The notes below the pieces were generated by a model, which was not told where the DNA came from, made no database searches, and saw only the letters and a list, made by a program, of their open reading frames with translations. From Myotis daubentonii (taxonomy: Eukaryota; Chordata; Mammalia; Chiroptera; Vespertilionidae), in assembly GCF_963259705.1 (NCBI RefSeq), contig NC_081851.1, positions 11,630,145 through 11,694,144 on the forward strand: 64,000 bases of DNA, written 5' to 3'. This document shows positions 33,599-44,053 of the stretch, piece by piece. Position 1 is the stretch's first letter, and the number at the start of each line of letters is the position of its first letter. The position numbers and the translations under genes were made by a program.

Positions 33599-34690
33599 AG
33601 GTAACTTTTTAATGTTGTTTGTTGAGTTTTGACAAACGTATACAGTCATGTAACTGTCCAAACAGTCAGATAGAGAATGGGTCCATCACCCAAGCAGCAC
33701 CTCTGCCTCTTAGTCATCAATGCCCCAGCCCAGCCTCAGCCCCAGGCAATCACTCCTGTTTTCTTTCCCAATACTTTTGCCTTTTCCAGAATGTCTTATA
33801 CATCAGATCATACAGTATGTGGCCTTGTGAGTCAAGCTTTCACTCAGCCTAATGCTTCCAAGATTCATCCATGCCGATGCACGTATTAGAAGTTTGTTCT
33901 TTTTCATTCTAAACAGTACAGGCACACCTTGGGGATACTGTGAGCTCGGTCTTTATGTCTAGAAAACAATATATATACCTTAATTTAAAGTAGGCACCTG
34001 GCTGGTGTGGCTCAGTTGGGTGGGTGTCATCCCATGCACCAAAAGGTTGCTGGTTCAATTCCCATTCAGGGCACATTGCCTGGGTTTCAGGCTTGATCCT
34101 CGTCAGCAGGAGGCATGCAGGAAGCAGCCAATCAATGTTCTGTTCTCAAACCAATGTTTCTCTTTCTCTCTCCCTTTCCCTTCCTCTCTCTCTAAAAATA
34201 AATATAAATATTAATTTAAAAATGCTTACCCTTATATGAGCCTGTAGGAAAAATGGCTAATATACTTTCTCAGTGCAGGGTTGCCACAAATCTTCAATTT
34301 GTAAAAAATTCAGTATCTGTGATGCCCAATAAAGTGAGGTGGGCCTGTGTTCCATTGGCAGGATGTACCATAGAGTGTTTATCCATACATTAGTTGATGG
34401 ACATCTGGGTTGTTTCTAAGTTTGGGCAATTATGGATAAAACTGTGCTGAGTAGTTGTGTATGAGTTTTTTTTTAAGGTGGACATATGTATTTCTCATGG
34501 GTAATAGACACCTGGGAGTGGGATTGCTGGGGCATCTGGTGTTTGTTTTTACGAAGCTACCAAACTGTTTTCCAAAATGACTGCACCATTTTACACGGTC
34601 ACCAGTCGTGTATGAGCGTTCCAGTTATTCTTGACAACACTTGGGATTCTCCAGGGTTTGGGTATTTGAGTGGCATTTTCTGCAGGGAGC
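33599..34690 (-). mobile_element. Old LINE-1 fragment, split by a Ves SINE
   Basis: The plus strand reads as the reverse of an old L1 3' part (CAAGATTCATCCATGC, ACTGTTTTCCAAAATGACTG). It is interrupted at 33990-34210. Confidence 0.65.
33990..34210 (+). mobile_element. Ves-like SINE nested in old LINE-1
   Basis: CCTGGCTGGTGTGGCTCAG head, body and CT-rich tail. The perfect 10-bp TSD TTAATTTAAA is at 33980-33989 and 34211-34220. Confidence 0.92.
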
Positions 34691-34942
34691 CTTTACACTA
34701 GGAGAATCTAGGTTTATCCATTTCTAACTCAGGAACCTCTTGGACAAGTGAAAGCACTGCCTCCCCTGGGGTCTCAATGTCTATATCTTTAAAACAGGCA
34801 CAGCAGAAATATAACCCCATCATCTATAATGAGCTTTAATGAGAAAATACACATACAACACTTAGCTACTCTTTATAGTGCATGGCACCCATTAACACAC
34901 TGAAAGTGTGAGCTCTAAGTATTGACTGCTGTTGTAATTATA

Positions 34943-35101
34943 TCCTATATAATAAAGAGCTATTACCCTAAATAGACCGAACAGCAGAACGACCACCTGG
35001 AAGACCTTCCGGACAAAGCCGGGGAAGAAAGGGCCAGCCGAGGCTATGAGGGGCTGTGAGGGCCAAGCCCCTTGCACAAATTTCATGCATCAGGCCTCTA
35101 G
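34943..35101 (+). mobile_element. Short HeliBat-type Helitron (159 bp)
   Basis: It starts TCCTATATAATAAAGAGC after host A (34942) and ends CAGGCCTCTAG before host T (35102). The ends match those of the HeliBat at 23787-24108. The interior is greatly shortened. Confidence 0.93.
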
Positions 35102-35166
35102 TGTGTAAATAAATGCAAATGTAATGACAGGTAGCTGGTGCAGTATGTCATAGCATTCATCTAAGG

Positions 35167-35390
35167 CAGCGGTTTTCAACCTTGGGTCGCGACCCCTTTG
35201 AGAGTCGAACCACCCTTTCACAGGGGTCACCTAAATACATCCTGCATATCAGATATTTACGTTAAGATTCATAACAGTAGCAAAATTACAGTTATGAAGT
35301 AGCAACGAAGATAATTTTATTGTTGGGGATCACCACAACATGAGGAACTATATTAAAGGGTCGCGGCATTAGGAAGGTTGAGAAGCACTG
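35167..35390. mobile_element. SPIN-type non-autonomous hAT transposon
   Basis: Imperfect terminal inverted repeats (CAGCGGTTTTCAACC at the left; the right end is the reverse complement of CAGTGCTTCTCAACC) with GGGTCGCGACCCC-like sub-terminal text. An 8-bp TSD with one mismatch is present: ATCTAAGG at 35159-35166 and ATCTAAGT at 35391-35398. The interior (CATAACAGTAGCAAAATTACAG) matches SPIN elements as I remember them. Confidence 0.92.
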
Positions 35391-35612
35391 ATCTAAGTGA
35401 AGATGTGTGAGTTAGCTTGTAAGACAAGGGGCGTTTGAAATGGGATTTGAAGGATTGGAGATGTGCCCTGTGAAGACGGCAGGAAAGGGCCTTTCTACAG
35501 AGGTGCACGGTGGACGGGTAGAGGGGGCACACAGCACGGGACATGACTGGGACACACCCTGACTGTCCAGCAGGACATGCTCGCTGTGGCAGATTGTCCA
35601 GAAGTAGGAAGC

Positions 35613-35822
35613 CCTGGCCAGTGTGGCTCAGTTGGTTGAGCGTGATCCTGTGTACCAAAATGTCACCAGTTCGATTTCGGTCAGGGCGCATGCCCGGGTT
35701 GCAGACTCCATCCCCAGTAGGGGGAGGGCTTGAACATTCATCAATGTTTCTCTCTCTCTATCTCTCTCATCCTCTCCCGTCCTCTCTCTCTAAAATCAAT
35801 AAAAACATATATTTTTTTAAAG
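35613..35822 (+). mobile_element. Ves-like SINE
   Basis: CCTGGCCAGTGTGGCTCAG head, CAGTTCGATTTCGG B-box region, Ves body, CT-rich section and AATAAA-A tail. Confidence 0.92.
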
Positions 35823-36009
35823 TTACAATTTAAAAAAGAAGCAGAGTAATAATGAATGAGAACTTGTCCTACCTCTCTGAGTGGTTGTTTTTGTCATTCT
35901 AGAGTCTAGACCATGCTCTGAGTTGAACTTGACCTTGTTCTTAATCTCCAATACTGAAATGTGTCTTGTAATTATAGTATTAACAGTTAAATCTTTCAAT
36001 CAGTGCAGG

Positions 36010-36295
36010 TGTTACAGAAGCCTGGAGAAAAACCAAGCAACGCATAGAGAGATGGAGTTACATTTATTATTACACACGGGCCCAGAGAAAAATGACTCTA
36101 GAATTCTGGGCGAAGTCACTCAGAAAGTTTCCTGTATTTGTATCTTTTTACCCTCTTTGTCTCCCAAAAATGGGGTTTTCTGGTCCCCTTTGTGAGTCTT
36201 AAAAAGCCCCTATGTGCTGGGTCTTTGAGACCTCAACGAAAGGCTTGGCCTGGTGCCAGCACTGAAAACTTTGTCTGGGGAAGATGGATACTTCA
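36010..36295 (-). mobile_element. ERV 3' LTR
   Basis: On the minus strand it begins TGAAG directly after a purine-rich tract (36296-36311, AGTGGGGAA) and ends CTGTAACA. It contains AATAAA near 36070. Its last 100 bp recur at 40299-40470 next to a primer binding site. 286 bp is short for a gammaretrovirus-like LTR, so internal deletions are likely. Confidence 0.82.
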
Positions 36296-36479
36296 TTCCC
36301 CACTGGTTTTCTATACAGGAGTCAAATCATTGACTCTTTTGGGTCATTGTTGGGGAGGGAGTTATATTGACACCTGAGGACTATAAGCTTAATAGAATTA
36401 ATTCTCTGCCAAATAAAGTCAGTGGGCTTGCTTATAAGGGCCTGGAATGAGGGCCAGGAATAATCTCTAGAGGGTCCAA

Positions 36480-37330
36480 AGAGTCCTGGACTCTCTATTT
36501 TCCATGGCTGTCTTAAGCCGGGTGTGATGAAGACACTTCAGAATCCCGTCGACCTTGATTGCCGTGGGGGTGGTCCTTTTCATGTAGGAGTCAGTCCTTG
36601 GGTGGCAGATTTCTTTATCTAAACGGAGTCACCAGGTTGGAAGTGATGGACCAGATCAGAATTTGGTACAGGCAGAGCGTCTTGGACGTGCTTCTGGACT
36701 GCTTTCTGGGTGGACTGTAAAGCCTGCAAGAACTTGAGAAAAGATTGGTTATGGATTTCAGCTTTTCTAGATTGGGCAGGTCAGCATCTGAAAGAGTCAC
36801 TAGAATCTGTAGAGGCCCCAGTGGTTTTAGGGCAGCCTCCCAGGCCGCTTTGTCTGTGGCCCGGTTCCCTCTTGCTTCTGTGGAGTCTCCTTACCTTGTA
36901 AATAGCATTATGTACATGAGCCATTGCAAAGGAGTACCTGCTACCATTATAAATTGTTACTGATTTTTCTTTTGCCCGCTGGAGCACCTGAAACTGGGTG
37001 AATTGAGCGTTTGACATCTAGCGCTCCAGTGTGTTCTGGAGTAAAGCCTTGACTGCATGTGGGCCATTAGTTCCTACCCTATGGTTAACTTATTTGCTTT
37101 TTTGATAAGCATAGCTGTGGCTGCTACTGCCCAGAGGCAAGTAGGTCACCCAAATGTAAAGGGGTCAAGTCCTTTGGACAAATAGCTTACTGGCCTTTTC
37201 TAGGGGATGAGACTCTGGGTGAGTACCACTTTGGCTATGGCCCTTGTCTTACATACCCATAATGAAGTATAACATTGGCACTGCGGCCACCTCTGACAGC
37301 TAAATCTTTTGCTACTAAACATGACACATG
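36480..37330 (-). pseudogene. Gammaretrovirus-like ERV pol remnant
   Basis: Three pieces of a retroviral polymerase in their normal order on the minus strand. A connection-domain-like stretch lies at about 37330-37020. An RNase H piece at 37017-36830 contains SRYSF and AHVHNAIYK. An integrase C-terminal piece lies at about 36720-36520. The conserved aspartate just before SRY of the RNase H motif is replaced (NGSRYSF is what is seen). The first part of RNase H and most of integrase are missing between the pieces, and several stops interrupt the frames. No envelope gene is visible between this remnant and the 3' LTR. Old, incapable of activity. Confidence 0.82.
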
Positions 37331-38403
37331 GTAGAGCTATACAAACACCTTAGGGAGGTGACCTTCTATTTTTGACCTTCTCATACAAAGGAAAACTGTC
37401 CTTGTCTCTCTGGAGTCATGTCCATGAAGATGCAGGCATTATTGAAGTCTATTATACAGTTTTCTGAAGGCTACTGTCAGGGATGTGTTTGGTGGCCAGT
37501 TCCTTTTTTTTTCTAGCCACAAACACTGTCTGTCCAATTTCCCTAAAATGTATTCTGAGTTGTTTTGCTATACACAGGCAGCTTAACCACTATACAACTG
37601 GGCTTGGACCTCTGTCTAGAAAACTGTAGTTTATAAGTTCAATATGCAAACTCCGGTTCTCCTAACCCAATGGGACCTCAGCCAGTCCCTCAGTCAGACT
37701 CCTCCTCTCTTGGAGAATCTCAAAGTCCTGAAGGCTCCCCAGTCCAGGGAGATTGTCTTTCCTTGGCCCTTTGACTTTAAGCTGCCAGTCCAAAACAGCC
37801 AGAGTTGCAGTTAGAAACAGCTTTGCATATTGCAAAACACTCCTGTGGCAGTGACTTGGGTATTAGGCCCCTTGTCTTCCAACCAGTCCCCTTTGTGGCA
37901 TAGCAGCAAACAGGCCTCTCCCAAGGGAGTGCACTGTAAGGGGATATCAGCCCCTCTTCTTCCAGCAGCAACAGGTACTGAACCCTTTCAGTACATTTGC
38001 AAACAGGGAGCTTTCACCAGCTCTATCTTCTGCTTTCACAGATCCTGAGCTCACTGCTCTATTCCTGGGGCTGCAGGAAGGCTAGTAACAGTCACTGGCT
38101 TCTGGTTTAACTGCTGTAGCCAGCAATCCAAAGGCCTAAGTTTTGTATTGCTTGTTGCAAAACACTCATTACTCACTAGGCGGCAGTGGGGCAGCTCTAG
38201 TATCAGGTAAATGTCTGCTGTCCTCCACTTTTCTAGCTGCTGCTGCTTCTTCCAGAGCTGCTGCAGGCAGCTCACGAATCCAGCCCCTACCCCCGCTTCT
38301 TTCACCTGGCTTTCTGGGGCTGAGTCTGCCTAGCAACCAGTTCTAAATCACCAGGGCAGCTGCGGACTTCAGCTCCATTTCTCCTCCACTTGGCTCTTGG
38401 GAA

Positions 38404-38409
<6 letters not shown>

Positions 38410-38451
<42 letters not shown>
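38410..38451. repeat. (GT)n microsatellite
   Basis: About 20 uninterrupted GT units. Confidence 0.95.
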
Positions 38452-38453
<2 letters not shown>

Positions 38454-38525
38454 AATGTATTAGAATTCGTTATTCTTAGAAATGTCAATCCTATAATGAT
38501 TACCAAAAGTGAATTGTCAGCATTT

Positions 38526-38592
38526 ATTTATTATTTTTTTAAATCTTTAAATTCTTTATTAGTTAAGGAATTACAAATGTGTCATCATCCTA
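38526..38592 (-). mobile_element. Very short (67 bp) L1 3'-end insert
   Basis: A T-rich tail and the L1 end TTAGTTAAGGAATTACAAATG. The 10-bp TSD GTCAGCATTT is at 38516-38525 and 38593-38602. Confidence 0.85.
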
Positions 38593-40281
38593 GTCAGCAT
38601 TTTTGGATTAATATTTATGAACTTAAAGTATATTGTATCGGTCTAATTTAGTATTCGAAGGGTTAAAAAGAATAAAATGGGGCAGAGAAAGATTAATTGT
38701 ACTTGCAGAAAACTTGCGACCTTGAATCTACTGAAGTTCTGATAAGACACCTAGTAGGCTACGGACCAGACCCCTACACCAGCAGAGTGGTCTGCAGCCA
38801 GTAAAAATCAACAAAAACCTACCTTTCCCTGCTTCATAATTAACAGCCGACACCCCCCTTGTCCCCCAGCCCAGGGCCCGTTGCTTGTCTCCCTCTCCTA
38901 TTTTGAGTCAGAGGAAGACAATTCCTACAGAGGGGGGAAATAGAAACAGTGGGAGTTGTGGAGAAAACCACAGACTACCACTGTAGTAGTCCTCCCTCCT
39001 GGAGGCTGGGGTCCGACCTGTGGAGAAAAATGACTTTTAGTCAGCCTGGAAAGATAGCAGATGAGGATAAGGGTGTGTAGGGAGATCTTGCAACTGAAAG
39101 CCTGGAGGGCCTCCTGAAAGAAAAGATCTTTAATCCAGTTACAGATGTTGTCAGAATCAGGATGAAGGAGGAAGGGAAAGACCAGGATATGTCCTCTATG
39201 AGGAGCCTAATAAGTAACTGAAAACAGCAAGTCAAACAAAAAACACAACCACGAAGACAACAGACTGCACAAGACACACAAACAAGGTTAATGGGGTCCA
39301 TAGACAGTTAATAATAACTTCAGACTTAGTTCCGCCTCAGGTGGCTCATGTTGGACTATGATGTCACAGGCAGGGGCAGGGCCCGTAAATCTCTCTGCCC
39401 TGCGGAGCTGTAAGCCCTGCCCCTGGAAGTCTCTGTCCACCAAAAGAGATAAGAAAAGCCCTAAATAACAAGTTTTTGTTTTTTGAAGTTTACTTCTTTG
39501 TTGCAAATAGTTAACTTGAAAACACTTCTCTCTTGCTTTTCTTACAAGCAATCTCAAAACCAAGCAATCTTGGAACCTAGCTGGCCTTTGTTTAAGCCTT
39601 TAAATTTACCCCAGAACTTCAAAAATTCCTATTTAATACAGCAAATTCACAACTCAGGGAAGAGCAACCACTTGACAGAAATTTTTATTAGCTAAGTGGG
39701 CTGATTCCCTCTGTGATAGAGAGCAAATGTCTCTGAGAAAAATAACTCAGCAGCACTGCTTAAGACTTTTGCAGATTATCATGGGTTCATCCTTTAATAA
39801 ATCAAACGTTTAGCCAGACGAATCAACAGAAATGTAGAATAAATCAAAGTAGCTTTCTCTTTTACACAGGCTTTCACACTTATATTTATACACCAGACAA
39901 TCCGAGTTTTTTACTTTACCAGATATTTACTCAGAGTTTAAATAGTCCATCTGATTCCTGATTAATTGCCTAAGGAAGCTGTTGGCAATTAATGGCTTCC
40001 GGGGAGGTGATCAAGCTCCCCCTTCCACTCACTTGGAGTGGGCCTGACTGATAGGGGCCCCTACCTTACCAATTCTGTCGACAGGTCCAGAGGTGTCTGT
40101 CCACTCTCTCCAGATGCTGGCCAGGTCCTGGGCTGAGGTGCGGGAGTGCTCAGAGTCCCCAGGTTTAATTCTGCTAAGATCAGCAGTGTGCATGCCTCTC
40201 AGAGGCCTGTCCGACACCCCTGGGTCCCCAACCTAGTCCAATCAGCGGAGGCCAAAAGGCCAAGCATGGGTTGGTTTTCTT

Positions 40282-40294
40282 GGTCAGGGAACCA
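40282..40294 (-). promoter_or_regulatory. Retroviral primer binding site, tRNA-Glu type
   Basis: On the minus strand TGGTTCCCTGACC, then a diverged continuation, lies 4 bases downstream of the LTR end (40299). It matches the complement of the 3' end of tRNA-Glu(CTC). Confidence 0.8.
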
Positions 40295-40298
40295 ATAA

Positions 40299-40470
40299 TG
40301 TTATAGAAGACCGGAGAAGAACCAAGCAATGCTTAGAGAGATGGAGTTACATTTATTATTACGTGCGGGCCCTGAATTCTAGAGACATTTTTCTCTGGGC
40401 CCACGCATAATAAAAAATGTAACTCCATCTCTCTCAGCATTGCTTGGTTCTTCTCCGGTCTTCTGTAACA
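40299..40470. repeat. LTR-derived palindrome
   Basis: The left arm (40299-40372) is the end of the ERV 5' LTR on the minus strand. The right arm (about 40397-40470) is the same LTR end on the plus strand. The arms differ at only a few positions over about 74 bp and are separated by about 24 bp that match the LTR in the right arm's orientation. Confidence 0.9.
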
Positions 40471-41915
40471 GGTATCTCCTAGGTGGAGGCCACCAGGAGA
40501 AGAGGAGAGAGAAGGAGGGCATGTGAAAGGTGAGTCAGGGTTAAGACCCAGGCCACCAGACTGTGTCAGGCAGAATCAGTCTGCGGGATAGCTCAGCATC
40601 CTAGGAGACACCTCCACCTACCAACTCCCTGGCCCATGAAGACATCTGGATGCTCAACTGGCCAGAGACACAGCCTGCTGTTTCACATGCCAGTTAGGAG
40701 TCATATACCCTGGGAGTTTGTCCAGGAAGACCTGCAGTCACTAATACAATAGGTACCGTGTATCACCTGCTTCCCATGTGCCAGGCACCATGCTAGAAAC
40801 TATAGGTGCAATTACAAAAGAACAAAACAAAAACAACACCCCCCCCCCACTCATTCAATTATCAAAGCAATCTTGCAAGGTTGTATTAAGGTAACCTTCA
40901 ACGGTAAGGCCACAGTCCAGCTGGTCTCACATCTCGAGAGTGGCAGGTGGGGGTTGAACCCACAGCTGCCCGGCTCTGCAGCCGTCGTTCACACCACCCG
41001 GCCCCTCTCTGCACAGTTCTACATCTTTGACACCCATCTTCATGAGTGCACCCTCCCTGGCCACCCAGAGGACCCATCTGTGACACCCTCACCCAGCACC
41101 AAGACTCAGGGAGCAGTGGCAGGGGCACGGTTGTGAATTCCACTTCTTCAGGCCTGCTCAGGGGTGTCAGGTTAGTGGGGTGAGCACGCTGGGAAGTGGG
41201 AGCGAGGTGGCTCTCAGGAGGGAGTATCAGCTTCCACAACCAGCTCCTACAGCGAGGCTGCTTTGGTCTCACTGAGGCTGAAAAGGACCAGGTGACCTCT
41301 GGGCACTTGGTGGTGATGCAGATTCTCAGGGAGCCCCACCCCCGGCCCCTGAGCCAGAAACCCAGGGTCCGTCCTGTGTCCAGGCAGCCCAGGTGAGCGT
41401 GAGGCAGGCCGCAGTCTGAGAAGCATGCATCAGACCATGGACTTGAGGGCAAGGCTTTGGGTTCTCTCCAGCCCCGGCGCACAGTGCTCTGTAGACAGAA
41501 ACATAAATGATGGGAGGCAGAGACCATGTACATATTGCCTTCAGGACTGCCCACCTGACTAGGCACCTGGTTTACTTTGTTTTTTGGGGGGAGCAGGCAT
41601 CATGCGTGTTGCCTAACACAGAGTACACACTCAGTACATATCTACTGAACAAATAGTCTGTATTCCGTGTCACCAGGCTCCACTAATGCAGGCCAGAGAA
41701 TTCGCTATGTGGCCGGAGAGAGTTCCACTGTGTATGCTTAAGGGGAGGGAGACAATTACTAAAATCCTCCAAGGGTCTCAACTGTCAGGCAGTGACCTTC
41801 ATCTGTGCATGGAGGCAACAACTCAGTAACAGGTGCACGTGCAGGTTCAGGAAAGCTACAGGGAGACTCGAGGGTTTCCTAAATCCACTGACAACCAGGG
41901 GTCAGAGCTGCAGAG
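40471..41915. other. Host sequence with a MIR SINE near 40745-40990
   Basis: The MIR is suggested by ATGTGCCAGGCACCATGCTAG, CATTCAATTATCAAAGCAATC-like and GTTGAACCCACAGCTG text. A 222-codon open frame on the minus strand (41566-40898) overlaps the MIR and shows no domain; I treat it as chance. Confidence 0.5.
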
Positions 41916-42455
41916 CAGCGCTCAGCAAACTGGTGGTGCAGGCCGACTCCAGCTCGCCACCCTTCTTTTGTTTGTGTTAATCCTGACCCAAGGATATTTC
42001 TTTCATTGATTTTTATAGACAGTGGAAGGGGTTAAGGGAGGGGCAGAGAGAGAGAAACATCAATGTGCGAGAGACAGCATGACTGGCTGCCTCCTGCACA
42101 TGCCCTGACCAAGACTGGTGGATCAAGCTTGCAACTGAGGCACATGCCCTTGACTGGAATCGAACTTGAGACCCTACAGTCCACAGGCTGATGCTCTAAC
42201 CACTGATCCAAGCCGGCTAGGACTTGCCACTTGTTTTTGTATGGCCTGTGAGCTAAGCAGTCTTTACATTTTTTAATGATTAAAACAAAATATTTTTAAA
42301 GAACAGACTTTTGTAAAAACTCTATAGAATTCAAAGGACAGTGTCCATAACAAAAGTGTCATTGGAGCACAGCCTTCCCGTTTATTGACAGATGGTCTAG
42401 GACCGCCTCCTGCCCAGCGGCAGCGTAGAGTAACTGCACAGAGACTGCATGGCTC
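41916..42455 (+). mobile_element. Ancient hAT (Charlie/MER-type) element split by a Ves SINE
   Basis: CAGCGCTCAGCAAACTGG at the left, then after the SINE TTGTTTTTGTATGGCC, ATTGGAGCACAGCC and CTGCACAGAGACTGCATGGC. These match an old, widespread mammalian hAT repeat from memory. The right end is not clear. Confidence 0.65.
41977..42222 (-). mobile_element. Ves SINE nested in ancient hAT element
   Basis: A reverse-oriented tail, GAGAGAGAAACATCAATGTG, body and tRNA-like head ending CTCTAACCACTGATCCAAGCC. Similar GCCAC...TTTTGT text on both sides suggests a diverged TSD. Confidence 0.9.
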
Positions 42456-43731
42456 AGGCCCTCCATGCTGGCCTTTCTGCCCGCTCCCTGCACAGATGGA
42501 GAGAACAGCCTCCCAGGTCTGGGTGGGCTGCCAGCACAGTCACTTTCTGGCTAGTGGTTATGTTCCCCATCCAAGCCAGCTCAGCAGCCAGGTGGCGCCA
42601 GCCCCACCCCATCCCTCTCTGTGACTTTGCTGTCCAGGTCTCCCCTCTGGTCCAGGTCCATCTGAGGGGAGAGAGAAGAAAGAGCACTCCCAGGCCTCAC
42701 ACAGCATAGGGGGAGCGCGGTCAGGCTCCTCCAGGAACTCCTCCAGGGTGACCATCCTCTGCTCTGGGGGACCCAGGGCTGCCCCAAGGCCTGGGGCTGG
42801 GCCCCACACCTCTACTGGATGCCTCCTGGTGGAGAGGCCCATCCTGGGTGGCGGGTACTCCTGGAGGCTGAGGGTAGTGTGGCCTGGGGTGCTGGCATCG
42901 CGGGGCGGGGCAAAGTGCTGTGTCCCTGCTGGGCATCAGGTCCTCACTGCTCTTGGGTTTGTGGTGGAGCCGGCCGGGTTGGAGGAACCTGGTGTCAGGG
43001 CGAGGGGACACAGAGGGACACACGTCAGTCTCTCACTCTCGCTCACCTACCTCCAGTGGGCTCTGTGCTGCCTCCGGCTCACGGAACACAGGGAGGCCCG
43101 CTGGGGAACCCAGAGCACACTTCTCCCAGGCTGGCACTGGGATGTCAAGGACATGCTGGGATTCTCTAGAAGTTCACAGTGGGGTTTCAAAACAAAATAA
43201 CGTGGGAGGGAAGCACAGAGCTCCTGCTAAAGCTGAAATTAGCAACAGCTGTGAGGCACCACTCTCCTTAGCCCTTGGGACAGCGTAGACAGACCATCTT
43301 CTGCACCATTAACAAACTTAAACGCTGTAAAGGAATCACACTCACCCGTGTCCTTTGACCACAATGGACCGGAACTCCCAGCCCTGTCACCATCTGGAAG
43401 CTGCAGGAACCCACACTTGGAGGATGGGTGGCTCGCCCAGGTGCCCAGAGCTGGTCAGTGAGGAGAAGGGATCTGGATCCAAATCCGTGAAAACTCTCAG
43501 GTCTGATCCTGAAACTGCATGATGTGCCCTATGGAGGCAAACCCATCATGCTGTGAAGAACTTGCGAATTGTCTTCTTTAAATCACACAAATAACATAAA
43601 GCCCAGAGCCCAGCTCCAAGGGCACTGGAAAGTGCCCAGAAGGAAAGCCGACTTACCCTTCAGGCAACGAGGTGAGCGGTCACTGGGCGCATCACTAGGG
43701 CTCTCCAAGATGCCTGGTCGATACCCTGAGA
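42456..43731. other. GC-rich host sequence without recognised gene
   Basis: Overlapping open frames on both strands at 42.4-43.3 kb reflect high GC content. None has a recognisable domain or matching splice sites. Confidence 0.45.
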
Positions 43732-43745
43732 GGAAAGGACAATTC
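43732..43745 (+). repeat. Target-site duplication of LINE-1 copy B (left)
   Basis: Identical to 49934-49947. Confidence 0.95.
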
Positions 43746-43747
43746 AT

Positions 43748-43786
<39 letters not shown>

Positions 43787-44053
43787 TTGCTTACAGTATT
43801 ACAAAGGGTATTACATATGTGTCCTTTTTTTCCCCCCCGCCCTTGACAATCCCCTGGCCTCCCCTACCCCCCCAGTGTCTTATGTCCATTGGTTACGTTT
43901 ATATGCATGCATACAATACCTTTGGTTGATCTCTTACCCCCCTCCCTCCTGCCCCCCAACCCTCCCCCGGCCTTCCCGCTGCAGTTTGACAATCTGTTTG
44001 AGGCTGCTCTGCCTCTGTATCTATTATTGTTCAAAAGTTTATAATGTTCTTTT

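Larger units (their letters stand above)
37331..40281 (-). mobile_element. Remaining ERV interior, unresolved
   Basis: The stretch between the pol remnant and the primer binding site. I can name no gag or protease domain. Two stretches near 37820 and 38140 share GCAAAACACTC and neighbouring text, which suggests a local duplication. The part next to the PBS (about 40281-40030) could be the leader, with a splice-donor-like TTGGTAAGG near 40070. Part of this interval may be host sequence. Confidence 0.4.

Noticed and set aside
40898..41566. A 222-codon open frame on the minus strand
   Set aside because: It overlaps a MIR SINE, has no recognisable domain and lies in GC-rich sequence where long frames arise by chance.
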